NCBI GenBank assembly: GCA_963667435.1
Contig: OY763414.1
Span: 3,472,001 to 3,536,000, forward strand
DNA length: 64,000 nt
Direction: 5' to 3'
Origin: Marispirochaeta sp963667435
Lineage (GTDB): Bacteria > Spirochaetota > Spirochaetia > JC444 > Marispirochaetaceae
The position numbers were made by a program, and so were the translations under genes. Every line of letters begins with the position of its first letter. Position 1 is the first letter of the stretch. Positions 52,495-61,355 of this stretch are shown one piece after another. The notes beneath the pieces are model-generated. The model ran no database searches. It had not been told where the DNA came from and saw only the letters and a list, made by a program, of their open reading frames with translations.

Positions 52495-52624
52495 TTTTAT
52501 CCTCCCCTATTATTATAAGCGGCGGTTTTCAGCTTATACGCTTGTACCGAACGGGGTCAATGATCTAAGTATTCCCAACGGCTGGAAAATGTCTGTTTAA
52601 TAAAAACAGAATGGTTTAAAAAAT

Positions 52625-52654
52625 ATACCTGAAACCGTCGAGGTATTGTATAAT
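52625..52654 (+). promoter_or_regulatory. promoter with inverted-repeat operator for the dehydrogenase gene
   Basis: A perfect TATAAT lies at 52649-52654. Just upstream, ATACCT (52625-52630) and AGGTAT (52641-52646) form an inverted repeat with a 10-base centre, covering the weak -35 region. The pattern suggests control by a dimeric regulator not encoded next door. Confidence 0.45.
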
Positions 52655-52684
52655 CTATTAAAATTGATTCATCTGGAGCGTGTA

Positions 52685-53710
52685 ATGAAAGCACTGGTAA
52701 AGACAGCTGTTGGAGCCGGACATCTTGAATACTCTGATCTTCCCGATCCGTCCCCGAAGCCTGGTGAAGTAAAAATAAAGGTGTATGCCTCGGGTATATG
52801 CGGTACTGATATGCATATTTTTCATGGTGGATATCACTATGAGCCGCCGGTAGCTCTGGGACATGAGTTCAGCGGCGAGATTGTTGAACTTGGTGAAGGT
52901 GTGTCGGGTTTCAAACCGGGAGACCGGGTTTCCGCGGAAGCTCCAACGGCATTGTGCGGCACCTGTGAGTACTGCCGATCCGGAGATTACCAGCTCTGTA
53001 CCAATCGTCTTGGTGTGGGCTGGGGGACTAACGGCTCCTTTGCTGAGTATATTGTAGTGGAAGCTGATTTTGTTCATGCAATTCCCTACAGTATAAGTGA
53101 TGACGATGCAGCTCTGCTTGAGCCACTGGCCTGTGTCTGCCATGGCGTAAATGAGCTTACCAGTATATCGGTTAACGATTTTGTTGTGCTTTCCGGCCCC
53201 GGACCGATCGGTCTGCTTACCCTGCAGGCTGCCAAAGCGGAAGGCGCTCGGGTTGCCGTGCTTGGAACCAATCAGGATAAAGACAGAATGAAGCTTGCCC
53301 TCGAACTGGGTGCAGACTATATAATCAATGTGCAGGAGCAGGATGCCCGCGAGGAGATTAAAAAGATTACCGGCGGTACAGGGGCGGATGTGGTGTTGGA
53401 ATGCTCCGGCAGTGAAGCAGCCTTCGATCTGGACCTTGATCTGATAAAAAAAGCCGGCCGCTTTACACAGATCGGTATATACGACAGGAAAATAACCGCC
53501 GACATAGACAAAATGCTTCTGAAGGAGATCCGCTTTGTAGGCAGCTTCAGCCAGAAGTATAGCTCCTGGGTACGGGCAATCGACCTGATGTCCCGTGGCC
53601 TGGTCAAGGTTGATAAGATTGTCAGTGCAAAGCTCCCCTTGAGTGAGTGGAAGAAGGGTTTTGAGATGATCGAGAATAAAACCGGCATGAAGGTTCTTCT
53701 TGTCCCCTGA
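52685..53710 (+). CDS. zinc-dependent medium-chain dehydrogenase (sorbitol/threonine dehydrogenase-like)
   Basis: 341 residues from the ATG at 52685 (CTGGAGCG upstream). Catalytic Zn ligands: ASGICGTDMH and ALGHEFSGEI. Structural Zn cluster: CGTCEYCRSGDYQLC. Nucleotide site: LSGPGPIGLLTLQAAKAEG. Closest in style to sorbitol, xylitol or threonine dehydrogenases; the substrate is not known. It is followed by the ketopantoate-reductase-like gene, 26 bases later. Confidence 0.92.
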   Translation: MKALVKTAVGAGHLEYSDLPDPSPKPGEVKIKVYASGICGTDMHIFHGGYHYEPPVALGHEFSGEIVELGEGVSGFKPGDRVSAEAPTALCGTCEYCRSGDYQLCTNRLGVGWGTNGSFAEYIVVEADFVHAIPYSISDDDAALLEPLACVCHGVNELTSISVNDFVVLSGPGPIGLLTLQAAKAEGARVAVLGTNQDKDRMKLALELGADYIINVQEQDAREEIKKITGGTGADVVLECSGSEAAFDLDLDLIKKAGRFTQIGIYDRKITADIDKMLLKEIRFVGSFSQKYSSWVRAIDLMSRGLVKVDKIVSAKLPLSEWKKGFEMIENKTGMKVLLVP

Positions 53711-53736
53711 GGAAAAAACCGCTAATCTTTAAGCCT

Positions 53737-54690
53737 ATGAAAGAAATGCATTCAGCAGTAGTTATCGGAGCCGGCGCATTAGGCCTTATGTACGCCGACA
53801 GGTTAAAAACAGCCCTTGGCGAAAATGTCTTTTTTCTGGCCCGGGAGGACCGGGCTGGAAAAATCTCCTCAGCGGAATACAGTATTAACGGCAAACCTGC
53901 CTCGTTTTCGGCATTCACTCCCGATGGGCTTGAAGGACCGGTGGATCTGCTTGTTCTTGCGGTAAAAAATCACCATATTGATGATATCCTCCCCCTGGTG
54001 AAGGCCGCCTCCGGGCCGGATACGGTCCTTATTTCAGTCCTCAACGGCATCGAAAGCGAAAAGCGGTTGGAAGAGGCAGTACCGGAATCTGCAGTACTCT
54101 ACTGTATTGCAGTAGCCATGGATGCGGTAAAGGAGGGGAACGCCCTTACCTTTACTTCTCCGGGGCGTCTGGTTATCGGATCAAAAGACAATGATAAAGA
54201 TAATCCATCCCTGAAAGCCGCAGTAAAGGTGCTTCAGGCTTCCGGAGTAACCTGTGAAATTCCCGATGATATTCACCGTTCGGTCTACTGGAAGTGGATG
54301 CTCAATATCGGCACTAATCAGGTTTCAGCCTCTATCGGGGGCAACTACGGTGTTCTTCAGACCAGCAGGGAAGCTCAGAATGTCATGAACGGCGCCATGA
54401 TGGAGGCTGTGAAGGTTGCTCAGGCGGAAGGCATCGACCTGAGAGAAGAGGATGTGAAAGGCATTTATCCTATTCTGAACGGACTGGGAAGAGATGGTAA
54501 AACCTCGATGCTTCAGGATGTGGAGGCAAAGCGTAAAACCGAGGTGGAAGCATTCAGCGGCAAACTGATAGACCTGGCGGAGAAGCACGGTATTTCTGTT
54601 CCGGTAAACCGAACCTTGTATCAGGCTCTTACAAGCCTCGAAAGCCGCTACGGGATGTCTCCTCCCTCCGGTTGTACTACATTATTGTAA
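53737..54690 (+). CDS. 2-dehydropantoate 2-reductase family protein
   Basis: 317 residues. It has AVVIGAGALGLMYADRL (NADP-binding GxGxxG), VLAVKNHHIDD, LISVLNGIESEKRL and the catalytic Lys region VYWKWMLNIGTNQVSA. The C-terminal helical domain is DVEAKRKTEVEAFSGKLIDLAEKHGI, with conserved Glu. The family reduces ketopantoate in pantothenate synthesis, but many members reduce other 2-keto acids; no pan genes are nearby. It overlaps the convergent YjbQ gene by 14 bases. Confidence 0.9.
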   Translation: MKEMHSAVVIGAGALGLMYADRLKTALGENVFFLAREDRAGKISSAEYSINGKPASFSAFTPDGLEGPVDLLVLAVKNHHIDDILPLVKAASGPDTVLISVLNGIESEKRLEEAVPESAVLYCIAVAMDAVKEGNALTFTSPGRLVIGSKDNDKDNPSLKAAVKVLQASGVTCEIPDDIHRSVYWKWMLNIGTNQVSASIGGNYGVLQTSREAQNVMNGAMMEAVKVAQAEGIDLREEDVKGIYPILNGLGRDGKTSMLQDVEAKRKTEVEAFSGKLIDLAEKHGISVPVNRTLYQALTSLESRYGMSPPSGCTTLL

Positions 54691-55081
54691 GCACAATTTC
54701 CCGTTCATGCCTGGGTCCGTCAAACTCGCAGAGAAAAATATTCTGCCATGTGGACAGAGCCAGGCTGCCGTCAATTATCGGGATTGTCTCAGACGGGCCC
54801 ACAATCCCGGCTTTCAGGTGGCTATCGCCATTGCCGTCCTGCCGGTCATGCTCCCAGACACCGTTAGGAATCAGCTTTCTGAACAGACTGACCACATCCC
54901 GCTGGACGCTCTCATCCCAGTTCTCCTGAATCATTATCCCCGCAGTTGCTCCCCGGACATAGACATTGCATAAACCGGTTTCTGTTTCCACTGAGGAGAG
55001 CCTCTTTTTTACAAGGGAGGTGATATCCACAAGCTCCTCATGCATATGTGTTTCAACCTTGATTATTTCCTGATATCTCAT
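54677..55081 (-). CDS. YjbQ/UPF0047 family protein
   Basis: 134 residues from the ATG at 55081, chosen for its GGAGGAGAC ribosome site. Family blocks: ITSLVKKRLSSVETETGLCNVYVRGATAGIMIQEN, the His-containing DGNGDSHLKAGIVGPSETIP, and LALSTWQNIFLCEFDGPRHEREIVLTI. YjbQ proteins have weak thiamin-phosphate-synthase-like activity, and their true role is unclear. Overlaps the KPR-like gene's 3' end. Confidence 0.92.
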   Translation of the reverse strand: MRYQEIIKVETHMHEELVDITSLVKKRLSSVETETGLCNVYVRGATAGIMIQENWDESVQRDVVSLFRKLIPNGVWEHDRQDGNGDSHLKAGIVGPSETIPIIDGSLALSTWQNIFLCEFDGPRHEREIVLTIM

Positions 55082-55159
55082 GTCTCCTCCTGCAGCGGCA
55101 TAAGCTGATTCTGCCAGTATCATCGCTTTGTTTCAATGACCGGCATTCTTGCTGAGCGA

Positions 55160-55187
55160 TTGCCTTTCAGATTATATGAGGTATACT
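55160..55187 (+). promoter_or_regulatory. promoter for the DUF3783 gene
   Basis: TTGCCT (55160-55165) and TATACT (55182-55187), 16 bases apart. The start codon at 55220 lies 33 bases downstream with CGGAGGATCTG before it. Confidence 0.45.
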
Positions 55188-55219
55188 GATACCAGAATTT
55201 CACAGGTTCGGAGGATCTG

Positions 55220-55450
55220 ATGTCGGAAAAGCTTGTTATGTTTCACGGATTTGAGCAGGAAGAGGTTCTCGGATTAATGAGGCTTATCAAGGCCAATGTT
55301 GCGGCACCCAGGGAGATTGCCTTCTGCATGACCACGGAGCAAAACGCCGACTGGAAAATACGAGACCTGATAGCCGATGTTACCGAGGAGCACTCCTACA
55401 TGATGAAGATGGAGGATGAAAAGGCTGCTAAGCGGAAAGAGGCAGAATAG
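55220..55450 (+). CDS. DUF3783 small protein
   Basis: 76 residues: LVMFHGFEQEEVLGLMRLIKAN, then IAFCMTTEQNADWKIRDLIADVTEEH, the two conserved blocks of DUF3783. The protein ends in a charged Lys/Glu-rich helix. Function unknown. Strong ribosome site (GGAGG). Confidence 0.85.
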   Translation: MSEKLVMFHGFEQEEVLGLMRLIKANVAAPREIAFCMTTEQNADWKIRDLIADVTEEHSYMMKMEDEKAAKRKEAE

Positions 55451-55469
55451 ATTATTCGTTCAGTAAATT

Positions 55470-55781
55470 TCATATCCCAATCATAATCCTTTTTTCCGTC
55501 TTCTCCATACTCAGGTACAGCTGTCCGGGCCACTCCTTCATCATCAGATGAAAAGCGGGGTTCATTATAACCCTCGAGGAGAACTCCCCGCTGGTGAAGG
55601 TGAGGTTTCTGGTGGTGTAGAAGCATGCGGTCCCGTCAATCCAGGCTTCCTCATTACCCTTGATCAGTTCAATCTGGTAGCCTGTAAATGGTTCTTGAGA
55701 CAGTTTCAGTAGATATACCTGTTCCCTGTTGTTGGGCTGGGATTTCAGTTCTTTCAGCAGCCTGAGAATAATGCTCTCCAT
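55470..55781 (-). CDS. hypothetical protein, with coding-like debris upstream
   Basis: 103 residues, soluble, with strands (EQVYLLKLSQEPFTGYQIEL; RNLTFTSGEFSSRVIMNPAF) and no known motif. There is no clear ribosome site at 55781. Just upstream on the same strand (about 55800-55960), a frame without an ATG reads protein-like (FLEHGSIFTKILENYHNYLI, then NPEISAEIQLADQGI) and stops at 55804-55802; a second overlapping frame starts at an ATG. This suggests a decayed or frameshifted longer gene. Confidence 0.5.
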   Translation of the reverse strand: MESIILRLLKELKSQPNNREQVYLLKLSQEPFTGYQIELIKGNEEAWIDGTACFYTTRNLTFTSGEFSSRVIMNPAFHLMMKEWPGQLYLSMEKTEKRIMIGI

Positions 55782-55966
55782 ACCGGTTAGATCATAAATT
55801 TCATGGTTGTATCCCTTGATCTGCCAGTTGGATCTCCGCCGAGATTTCCGGGTTAATCAGATAGTTGTGGTAATTTTCCAGTATCTTTGTAAAAATAGAA
55901 CCATGTTCCAGAAACAGAATAGGTTTGCGTAAAACGATAGTGTTTAATAACGTTTTGCGAAAAAAG

Positions 55967-55996
55967 TTGCCATTTTTTACTGTTCATGGCTATATT
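55967..55996 (+). promoter_or_regulatory. promoter of clpB
   Basis: TTGCCA (55967-55972) and TATATT (55991-55996) with an 18-base spacer. The leader to the ATG at 56064 is about 60 bases and holds a small hairpin (CCGGT-N5-ACCGG) and GGGAGG. No CIRCE repeat was seen, so heat-shock control, if any, is by another route. Confidence 0.5.
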
Positions 55997-56063
55997 CAAT
56001 TCAAAGGAAACAGAATTAATCACCTCGCCGGTATGAGACCGGACAGGCAGGGAGGCACTATAG

Positions 56064-58652
56064 ATGCAATATAACAAAATGACGCTTAAAACACAGGATG
56101 CAATGCAGGAGGCTCTTTCGGCAGCTAATTCTGCGGGTCATGCACAAGTTGATGTAGACCACTTTTTAACAGCGCTTATGGCACAGGAGGACGGAGTTGT
56201 TCCGCCGCTAATGGATGCTCTGGGAGTAGATTCCCGGGCGCTGAAGGCGGATCTTGAACAGCTTGCAGGTTCCAAGCCTTCCGTCCACGGCGAAGGTGCG
56301 CAGGTTACAATTTCTCCGGAGCTTTCCCGCGTGTTAAGCAGGGCAGAGAAAGAGGCAGATGCTCTTAAGGATGAATTTGTATCCACAGAGCACGTACTGT
56401 TGGCCATGAGTGGCGGGGAAAACCGGACAGCTGATATTCTTCGCCGTCACGGTGTTACCAGGGAACGTATTATCACAGCACTTAAAGCTATCCGGGGAAA
56501 CCAGCGGGTTACCGATCAGGATCCCGAAGGCCGCTACCAGGTGCTGGAGAAATACTGTAAGGACCTTACCGCCCTGGCCCGTAAGGAGAAACTGGACCCG
56601 GTTATCGGCCGGGATGAGGAGATTCGTCGGGTAATGCAGGTTTTAAGCCGCAGAACCAAGAACAACCCTGTTCTTATCGGTGAGCCGGGAGTAGGAAAGA
56701 CGGCAATTGCCGAGGGGCTTGCCCGGAGGATTGTATCCGGGGATGTTCCCGAAAGCCTCAAGAACAAACGGCTGCTTGCACTGGATCTGGGCTCGCTTAT
56801 TGCAGGAGCAAAATTCCGCGGTGAGTTTGAGGAACGTCTGAAAGCGGTTATTCACGAGGTCGCATCTTCCGACGGACAGATCATCCTTTTTATTGATGAG
56901 CTGCATACCCTGGTGGGAGCCGGGGCTGCGGAAGGATCAACGGATGCATCCAATCTGCTTAAACCGGCGCTGGCCCGGGGAGAACTGCGCACCATAGGTG
57001 CAACCACTCTGGATGAGTACCGCAAGCATATTGAGGCCGATGCCGCTCTGGAACGCCGTTTTCAGCAGGTATATACCCCCGAGCCCTCCGTGGAAGATAC
57101 TATTGCAATTTTACGGGGTATTCAGGAGCGTTATGAGGTTCACCACGGTGTCCGGATACGGGATGATGCCCTTATAGCGGCGGCAACTCTGTCGGATCGC
57201 TATATTACCAGCCGTTTTCTGCCGGACAAAGCCATTGATCTAATTGATGAGGCTGCCAGCCGTCTGAAAATGGAGATTGAAAGCCAGCCTACGGAGCTTG
57301 ACCAGATTGAGCGGCGAATTCTTCAACTCAATATTGAGAAGCAGGCTCTCTCCCGGGAGGAAGACCAGGCAAGCAAAGAACGTCTGGGAAAACTGCAGGA
57401 TGAATTGAATGAACTGACTCACAAGCGGGATGCGATGCAGCTTCAGTGGAAGAACGAGAAGAACATCATCGATGAAATCCGTTCTCTCAAGGCAAAGCTT
57501 GAGGAGTACAAGATCATGGAATCCCGCTATGAGCGGGAAGGAGACCTTGCCCGGGCCGCCGAGATAAAGCACGGAAGTATCCCCGAAACATCCGCCATGA
57601 TTGCAGCCAAGGGCCGGGAACTGGAAGGGTTGAAGGGTGAGCACCGGCTTCTGCGGGAAGAGGTTTCTGAAGAAGATATTGCCCGGGTTGTTTCCGCCTG
57701 GACGGGAATACCGGTAACCAAGATGCTCTCGTCTGAAATGGCGAAATACCTTGATTTGGAGAAGATTCTGGAGGAACGGGTTGTCGGGCAGAATATGGCC
57801 ATAGAGGCGGTGAGCGATGCGATCCGGCGTAATAAAACCGGTCTCTCCGATGCAGCCCGCCCTTTGGGATCATTCCTGTTTCTGGGACCCACAGGTGTAG
57901 GAAAGACGGAGCTTGCCAAAACTCTTGCGGACTTTCTTTTTAACGATGAGAAATCCCTTACCCGTATAGATATGAGCGAATACATGGAGAAGCATGCCGT
58001 AAGCCGGCTTATTGGAGCGCCTCCTGGCTATGTGGGTTACGATCAGGGCGGTCAGCTTACCGAGGCTGTCCGGCGCAGGCCTTACTCCGTTGTTCTCTTT
58101 GATGAGGTCGAGAAAGCCCATCCCGATGTTTTCAACGTACTTCTCCAGATGCTGGATGACGGGCGGCTTACAGACGGCCAGGGACGGATGGTGGACTTCC
58201 GCAATGCCATCATAATCCTTACCAGCAATCTGGGCAGTGATCTTATTCTGCAGGTGGATGATCCTGCGGAGGTGAGTGAGAAGATTGAGCTGCTGCTGAA
58301 AAGTTCTTTCAAACCGGAGTTTCTGAACCGGCTGGATGAAACTATTATATTCAGTCGTCTGGGGAAAAGCCAGATTCTGCGAATTGTGGAGATTCAGCTG
58401 GAACGACTTAAGAAACGCATTTCCGACCGCAACCTGAGCCTCTCGGTGGATAAAAAAGCTATGGAGCTGATTGGTGATGCCGGGTTTGACCCTGCCTTCG
58501 GTGCCCGCCCGGTTAAACGTGCCATCCAGAGCATGCTGGAGAATCCTCTGGCTAAAAGCATACTTTCCGGGAAGATACCGGAAGGTTCAGAGATAAAGGT
58601 TACAGCGAAAGACGGAGAACTGAAGTTCTCCGCCAGAACCTCTTCTGTCTGA
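56064..58652 (+). CDS. clpB: ClpB disaggregase
   Basis: 862 residues, normal for ClpB. N domain (about 1-145), first AAA domain with Walker A GEPGVGKTAIAEGLA and Walker B ILFIDELHTLVGAGAAEG, the middle coiled coil (about 400-520, ERRILQLNIEKQALSREE through YEREGDLARAAEIKHG), and second AAA domain with GPTGVGKTELAKTLA and VVLFDEVEKAHPDVFN, ending in the D2 C-terminal domain (FDPAFGARPVKRAIQ). It is an ATP-driven chaperone that pulls proteins from aggregates with DnaK, not a Clp protease partner. It has its own promoter. Confidence 0.97.
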   Translation: MQYNKMTLKTQDAMQEALSAANSAGHAQVDVDHFLTALMAQEDGVVPPLMDALGVDSRALKADLEQLAGSKPSVHGEGAQVTISPELSRVLSRAEKEADALKDEFVSTEHVLLAMSGGENRTADILRRHGVTRERIITALKAIRGNQRVTDQDPEGRYQVLEKYCKDLTALARKEKLDPVIGRDEEIRRVMQVLSRRTKNNPVLIGEPGVGKTAIAEGLARRIVSGDVPESLKNKRLLALDLGSLIAGAKFRGEFEERLKAVIHEVASSDGQIILFIDELHTLVGAGAAEGSTDASNLLKPALARGELRTIGATTLDEYRKHIEADAALERRFQQVYTPEPSVEDTIAILRGIQERYEVHHGVRIRDDALIAAATLSDRYITSRFLPDKAIDLIDEAASRLKMEIESQPTELDQIERRILQLNIEKQALSREEDQASKERLGKLQDELNELTHKRDAMQLQWKNEKNIIDEIRSLKAKLEEYKIMESRYEREGDLARAAEIKHGSIPETSAMIAAKGRELEGLKGEHRLLREEVSEEDIARVVSAWTGIPVTKMLSSEMAKYLDLEKILEERVVGQNMAIEAVSDAIRRNKTGLSDAARPLGSFLFLGPTGVGKTELAKTLADFLFNDEKSLTRIDMSEYMEKHAVSRLIGAPPGYVGYDQGGQLTEAVRRRPYSVVLFDEVEKAHPDVFNVLLQMLDDGRLTDGQGRMVDFRNAIIILTSNLGSDLILQVDDPAEVSEKIELLLKSSFKPEFLNRLDETIIFSRLGKSQILRIVEIQLERLKKRISDRNLSLSVDKKAMELIGDAGFDPAFGARPVKRAIQSMLENPLAKSILSGKIPEGSEIKVTAKDGELKFSARTSSV

Positions 58653-58657
58653 TAATT

Positions 58658-58702
58658 GTGCCTCTAAAGCGTATGGTTATAATATCATGTTTTTAGAGGT
58701 AC
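58658..58702. repeat. long-arm inverted repeat between convergent genes
   Basis: GTGCCTCTAAA (58658-58668) pairs with TTTAGAGGTAC (58692-58702), eleven positions with one G-U, around a 23-base AT-rich loop. It lies between the 3' ends of clpB and the DJ-1/PfpI gene. No T run follows, so it may protect transcript ends or terminate weakly in both directions. Confidence 0.45.
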
Positions 58703-58709
58703 CTGTTCG

Positions 58710-59225
58710 TTACAGCAGGGCGAGAAATGCCCGCATATAGTCCGGCAGGTCGCCGGGTTTGCGGGCACTGACAATGTTGCGGTCCACAACAGCTGCCTCA
58801 TCTACCCATTCGGCACCGGCATGAATCAGATCATCCTTGATTCCCGGAGTTGATGTCATTCGATATCCGCGGACAATATCCGCGGATGAAAGAACCCAGC
58901 CTGCATGACATATGTGACCTATAGGTTTGCCCTGGGTAAAAAAATCACGGGTAAGATTCAACGCGCTTTCATAACGACGCAGTTTATCCGGGGCCCAGCC
59001 GCCGGGGACCAGCAATCCTGCATACTGGGACTCTTTTATTTTGTCCAGGGAGACGACTGCTTCTGCAGGAACACCGTACTTCCCATGGTAAATATGACCT
59101 TTCTCTTTTCCGGCAAGATCAACCTCAAACCCGGCTTCTCTGCACCGTAGAACGGGATACCAGAGCTCGAGATCTTCAAACTGCTCATCTACAAAACACA
59201 ATATTCGGGTAGCTGTATGTTTCAA
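58710..59225 (-). CDS. DJ-1/PfpI family protein
   Basis: 171 residues. The nucleophile elbow GHICHAGWVLSSADIV has the reactive Cys (about residue 105), with the acidic residue from FVDEQFEDLELWYP near the N-terminus and GLLVPGGWAPDKLR as the oxyanion loop. Family members are deglycase/chaperone or protease-like stress proteins. AGGAGTCC precedes the ATG. It is convergent with clpB, another protein-quality gene. Confidence 0.92.
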   Translation of the reverse strand: MKHTATRILCFVDEQFEDLELWYPVLRCREAGFEVDLAGKEKGHIYHGKYGVPAEAVVSLDKIKESQYAGLLVPGGWAPDKLRRYESALNLTRDFFTQGKPIGHICHAGWVLSSADIVRGYRMTSTPGIKDDLIHAGAEWVDEAAVVDRNIVSARKPGDLPDYMRAFLALL

Positions 59226-59325
59226 GGACTCCTCCTGAATGAATTGACTGTATCAGTTGAAAATAGGCATATATGAAGAAAATGTAAAATCAGCACGTAT
59301 GCGGAAAGAACTTTCGATTTTCGGC

Positions 59326-59370
59326 TTGACTTCTTTGGGTTTTAACCGTATAGATTAACCAAGTGGTTAA
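59326..59370 (+). promoter_or_regulatory. promoter and TetR-type operator of the efflux operon
   Basis: TTGACT (59326-59331) and TATAGA (59349-59354), 17 bases apart. Directly after it an inverted repeat TTAACCA-AG-TGGTTAA occupies 59355-59370, over the expected transcription start. The TetR gene begins at 59389 with GGAGG, so autorepression is likely. Confidence 0.65.
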
Positions 59371-59388
59371 ATATGGAGGTTAAACCAG

Positions 59389-60048
59389 ATGGTACGACCT
59401 GTGGACAGTAAAACCGAAGAGCAGATACTTCAGGCTGCCTATACAGTGATGCTCCGCCATGGCAAGGCGGGTGCCCGGATGCAGGAGATAGCGGATGAGG
59501 CTGGGGTTAACAAGGCTCTGCTGCATTACTATTTTCGCACCAAGGATAAGATCTACACAGCGATCCTCGGAAAGGTAATCCGTGAAGTTCTGGGAACTCT
59601 GTTGAGGAAAATTGACTTTGAAGCTCCAATTGAAGAGTTTGTACGAGGCTTTGTTGCCGGCCATATTGAAGCTATCCGTCATAATCAACGGATTTTTCAG
59701 TTCTTTCTTGCGGAAATCTGGCTTAATCGGGAAGAGGTTGTTCCTGCTTTCAGGGAAGTGCTCTCCGATGGCCGGGGTAATCTTCTTGAGCTATTTTCTG
59801 CAAGAATAAACCGTGCTGTCCGTGAGAAGGAGATTCGCCCGATAGACCCCCGTCATCTGCTGATTAATGTAATAAGCCTTGATGTTTTCTACTTTCTCGG
59901 TACTCCGATTTTTTCAGCAGTTATGGAGATGACTGACCAGCAGGTTAACGCAATGTCTGCCGAGCGGGCAGATCAGGTGGCTGATTTTATCTGGGAATCC
60001 ATTCGTTACCGGGATGTAAAGACAGGAAGAAAAGGAGATGAGCAATGA
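59389..60048 (+). CDS. TetR family regulator of the efflux operon
   Basis: 219 residues. N-terminal helix-turn-helix: TEEQILQAAYTVMLRHGKAGARMQEIADEAGVNKALLHYYFRTKDKIYTAIL, a textbook TetR_N. The C-terminal ligand domain is helical. It is the first gene of a unit with tolC-, hlyD- and ABC-type genes and sits behind a palindromic operator, so it probably represses the operon until a toxic ligand binds. The stop overlaps the tolC-like start by four bases. Confidence 0.94.
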   Translation: MVRPVDSKTEEQILQAAYTVMLRHGKAGARMQEIADEAGVNKALLHYYFRTKDKIYTAILGKVIREVLGTLLRKIDFEAPIEEFVRGFVAGHIEAIRHNQRIFQFFLAEIWLNREEVVPAFREVLSDGRGNLLELFSARINRAVREKEIRPIDPRHLLINVISLDVFYFLGTPIFSAVMEMTDQQVNAMSAERADQVADFIWESIRYRDVKTGRKGDEQ

Positions 60049-61355
60049 AAAAAAGATACGTAACTGCCGCAGCAGTGTTGCTGATATCTGCTGTTTCACT
60101 CTGGGGAGAGATGTACAGCCTTACCGAGCTGCTTCCTGCTGCGGTTAATGCCGATGCTGAAAGCCGACGGATTGCTGCAGGGCTTGAAGAAGCTCGTACA
60201 AGAGTGAATCAGGCGAAAAGTGCATATTCTCCCAGGGTAGATGTAAAGGCTCAGGCTGCCTATATTTCGGAACTGCCGGAGGCAACTCTCGGACCGACTA
60301 CCGTTACTGCGGGAGTTCATGATACCTACGCTACCGCCCTGGAAGCTCAGCAACTGATATTTGCAGGATTTGCCAGAAGTGCGGGAATAAAAAATGCGGA
60401 AAACAGCCTTGCCCGGGGGCAGTTCCAGGCCGAAAGCCGGGCGGATTCTGTTCGTTTCAGTCTTGTAAAAGCCGCCTATGCGCTCAGTCTGGCGGATCTT
60501 TCGGTGGATTCCCTGGAAGCAAGTCTTGCACGGCTTGAGCTCAACCGCCGCAAGGTAAACTCATTTTTTCTGCAGGGCTTCAGTTCCGAGCTGGATCTTC
60601 TTGAGGTTGATTCGGCAGTAACGGAGCTTCAGTTGAAATTGAGGAGTATGAATGCAGATAGAGAATCCGCACTGATACTCCTTCGGCAGATAAGCGGCAA
60701 AGATGATCTTGAGGAACTTAAAATTGATGACAGCTTTCTGCAGCTGCCGGATGAGCAGGCTCTGAGGTTGAAGCCATCGGATCTTAGGGAAAACCAGGCT
60801 TACCAGGTTACGGATTATGATCTCCGAGCACTTGAAATAGGCCGTACGGTGGACAAGTCGGGCTGGTACCCGTCGGTAAGCGCTTTCGGGAGCCTTAATT
60901 ATGGTCGTCCCGGGGCAAATACTTTTTCAGACCAATGGCAGTTTTATTATAAAGGCGGTATTGAAGTCTCATTTGACCTATGGGACGGCGGAGACCGGAC
61001 CAATGCATCAAAAATTACCCAGGCCCGGATACAGGGTACGGAAGCAGCTAGGGATAAGCTGTTGAGCGATCTGCAGAGCCGGGGTGAGCAGACGGTTGAA
61101 GCGCTGACTGCCCTGCAGGATCAATACAAAACGACACAAGAGCTTCTGGCGCAGAAGACCAGAAAATATGCACTGGTTCAGGAACTCTGGCAGGCAGGGC
61201 AGAAGAGTACTATTGATGTGCTAACCGCTGAACAGGAGCTGACTGAAGCGGATGTAAGTCTGAAAACCATCAGAATACGACTTCTCTCGCTTTATCAGGA
61301 TTTTCTTCAGCTTATAAATCAACCCGTGTGGTATGAAGGAGACAGAAATGAATAA
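60045..61355 (+). CDS. TolC-like outer membrane efflux protein
   Basis: 436 residues with a signal peptide (MKKRYVTAAAVLLISAVSLWG). It has the two-fold OEP repeat: long helices (SRRIAAGLEEARTRVNQAKSAYSPRVDVKAQAAY) and, in the second half, RALEIGRTVDKSGWYPSVSAFGSLNYG and ELWQAGQKSTIDVLTAEQELTEADVSL. It forms the outer-membrane channel with the adaptor and ABC pump that follow. ATGA overlap with the TetR gene. Confidence 0.92.
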   Translation: MKKRYVTAAAVLLISAVSLWGEMYSLTELLPAAVNADAESRRIAAGLEEARTRVNQAKSAYSPRVDVKAQAAYISELPEATLGPTTVTAGVHDTYATALEAQQLIFAGFARSAGIKNAENSLARGQFQAESRADSVRFSLVKAAYALSLADLSVDSLEASLARLELNRRKVNSFFLQGFSSELDLLEVDSAVTELQLKLRSMNADRESALILLRQISGKDDLEELKIDDSFLQLPDEQALRLKPSDLRENQAYQVTDYDLRALEIGRTVDKSGWYPSVSAFGSLNYGRPGANTFSDQWQFYYKGGIEVSFDLWDGGDRTNASKITQARIQGTEAARDKLLSDLQSRGEQTVEALTALQDQYKTTQELLAQKTRKYALVQELWQAGQKSTIDVLTAEQELTEADVSLKTIRIRLLSLYQDFLQLINQPVWYEGDRNE

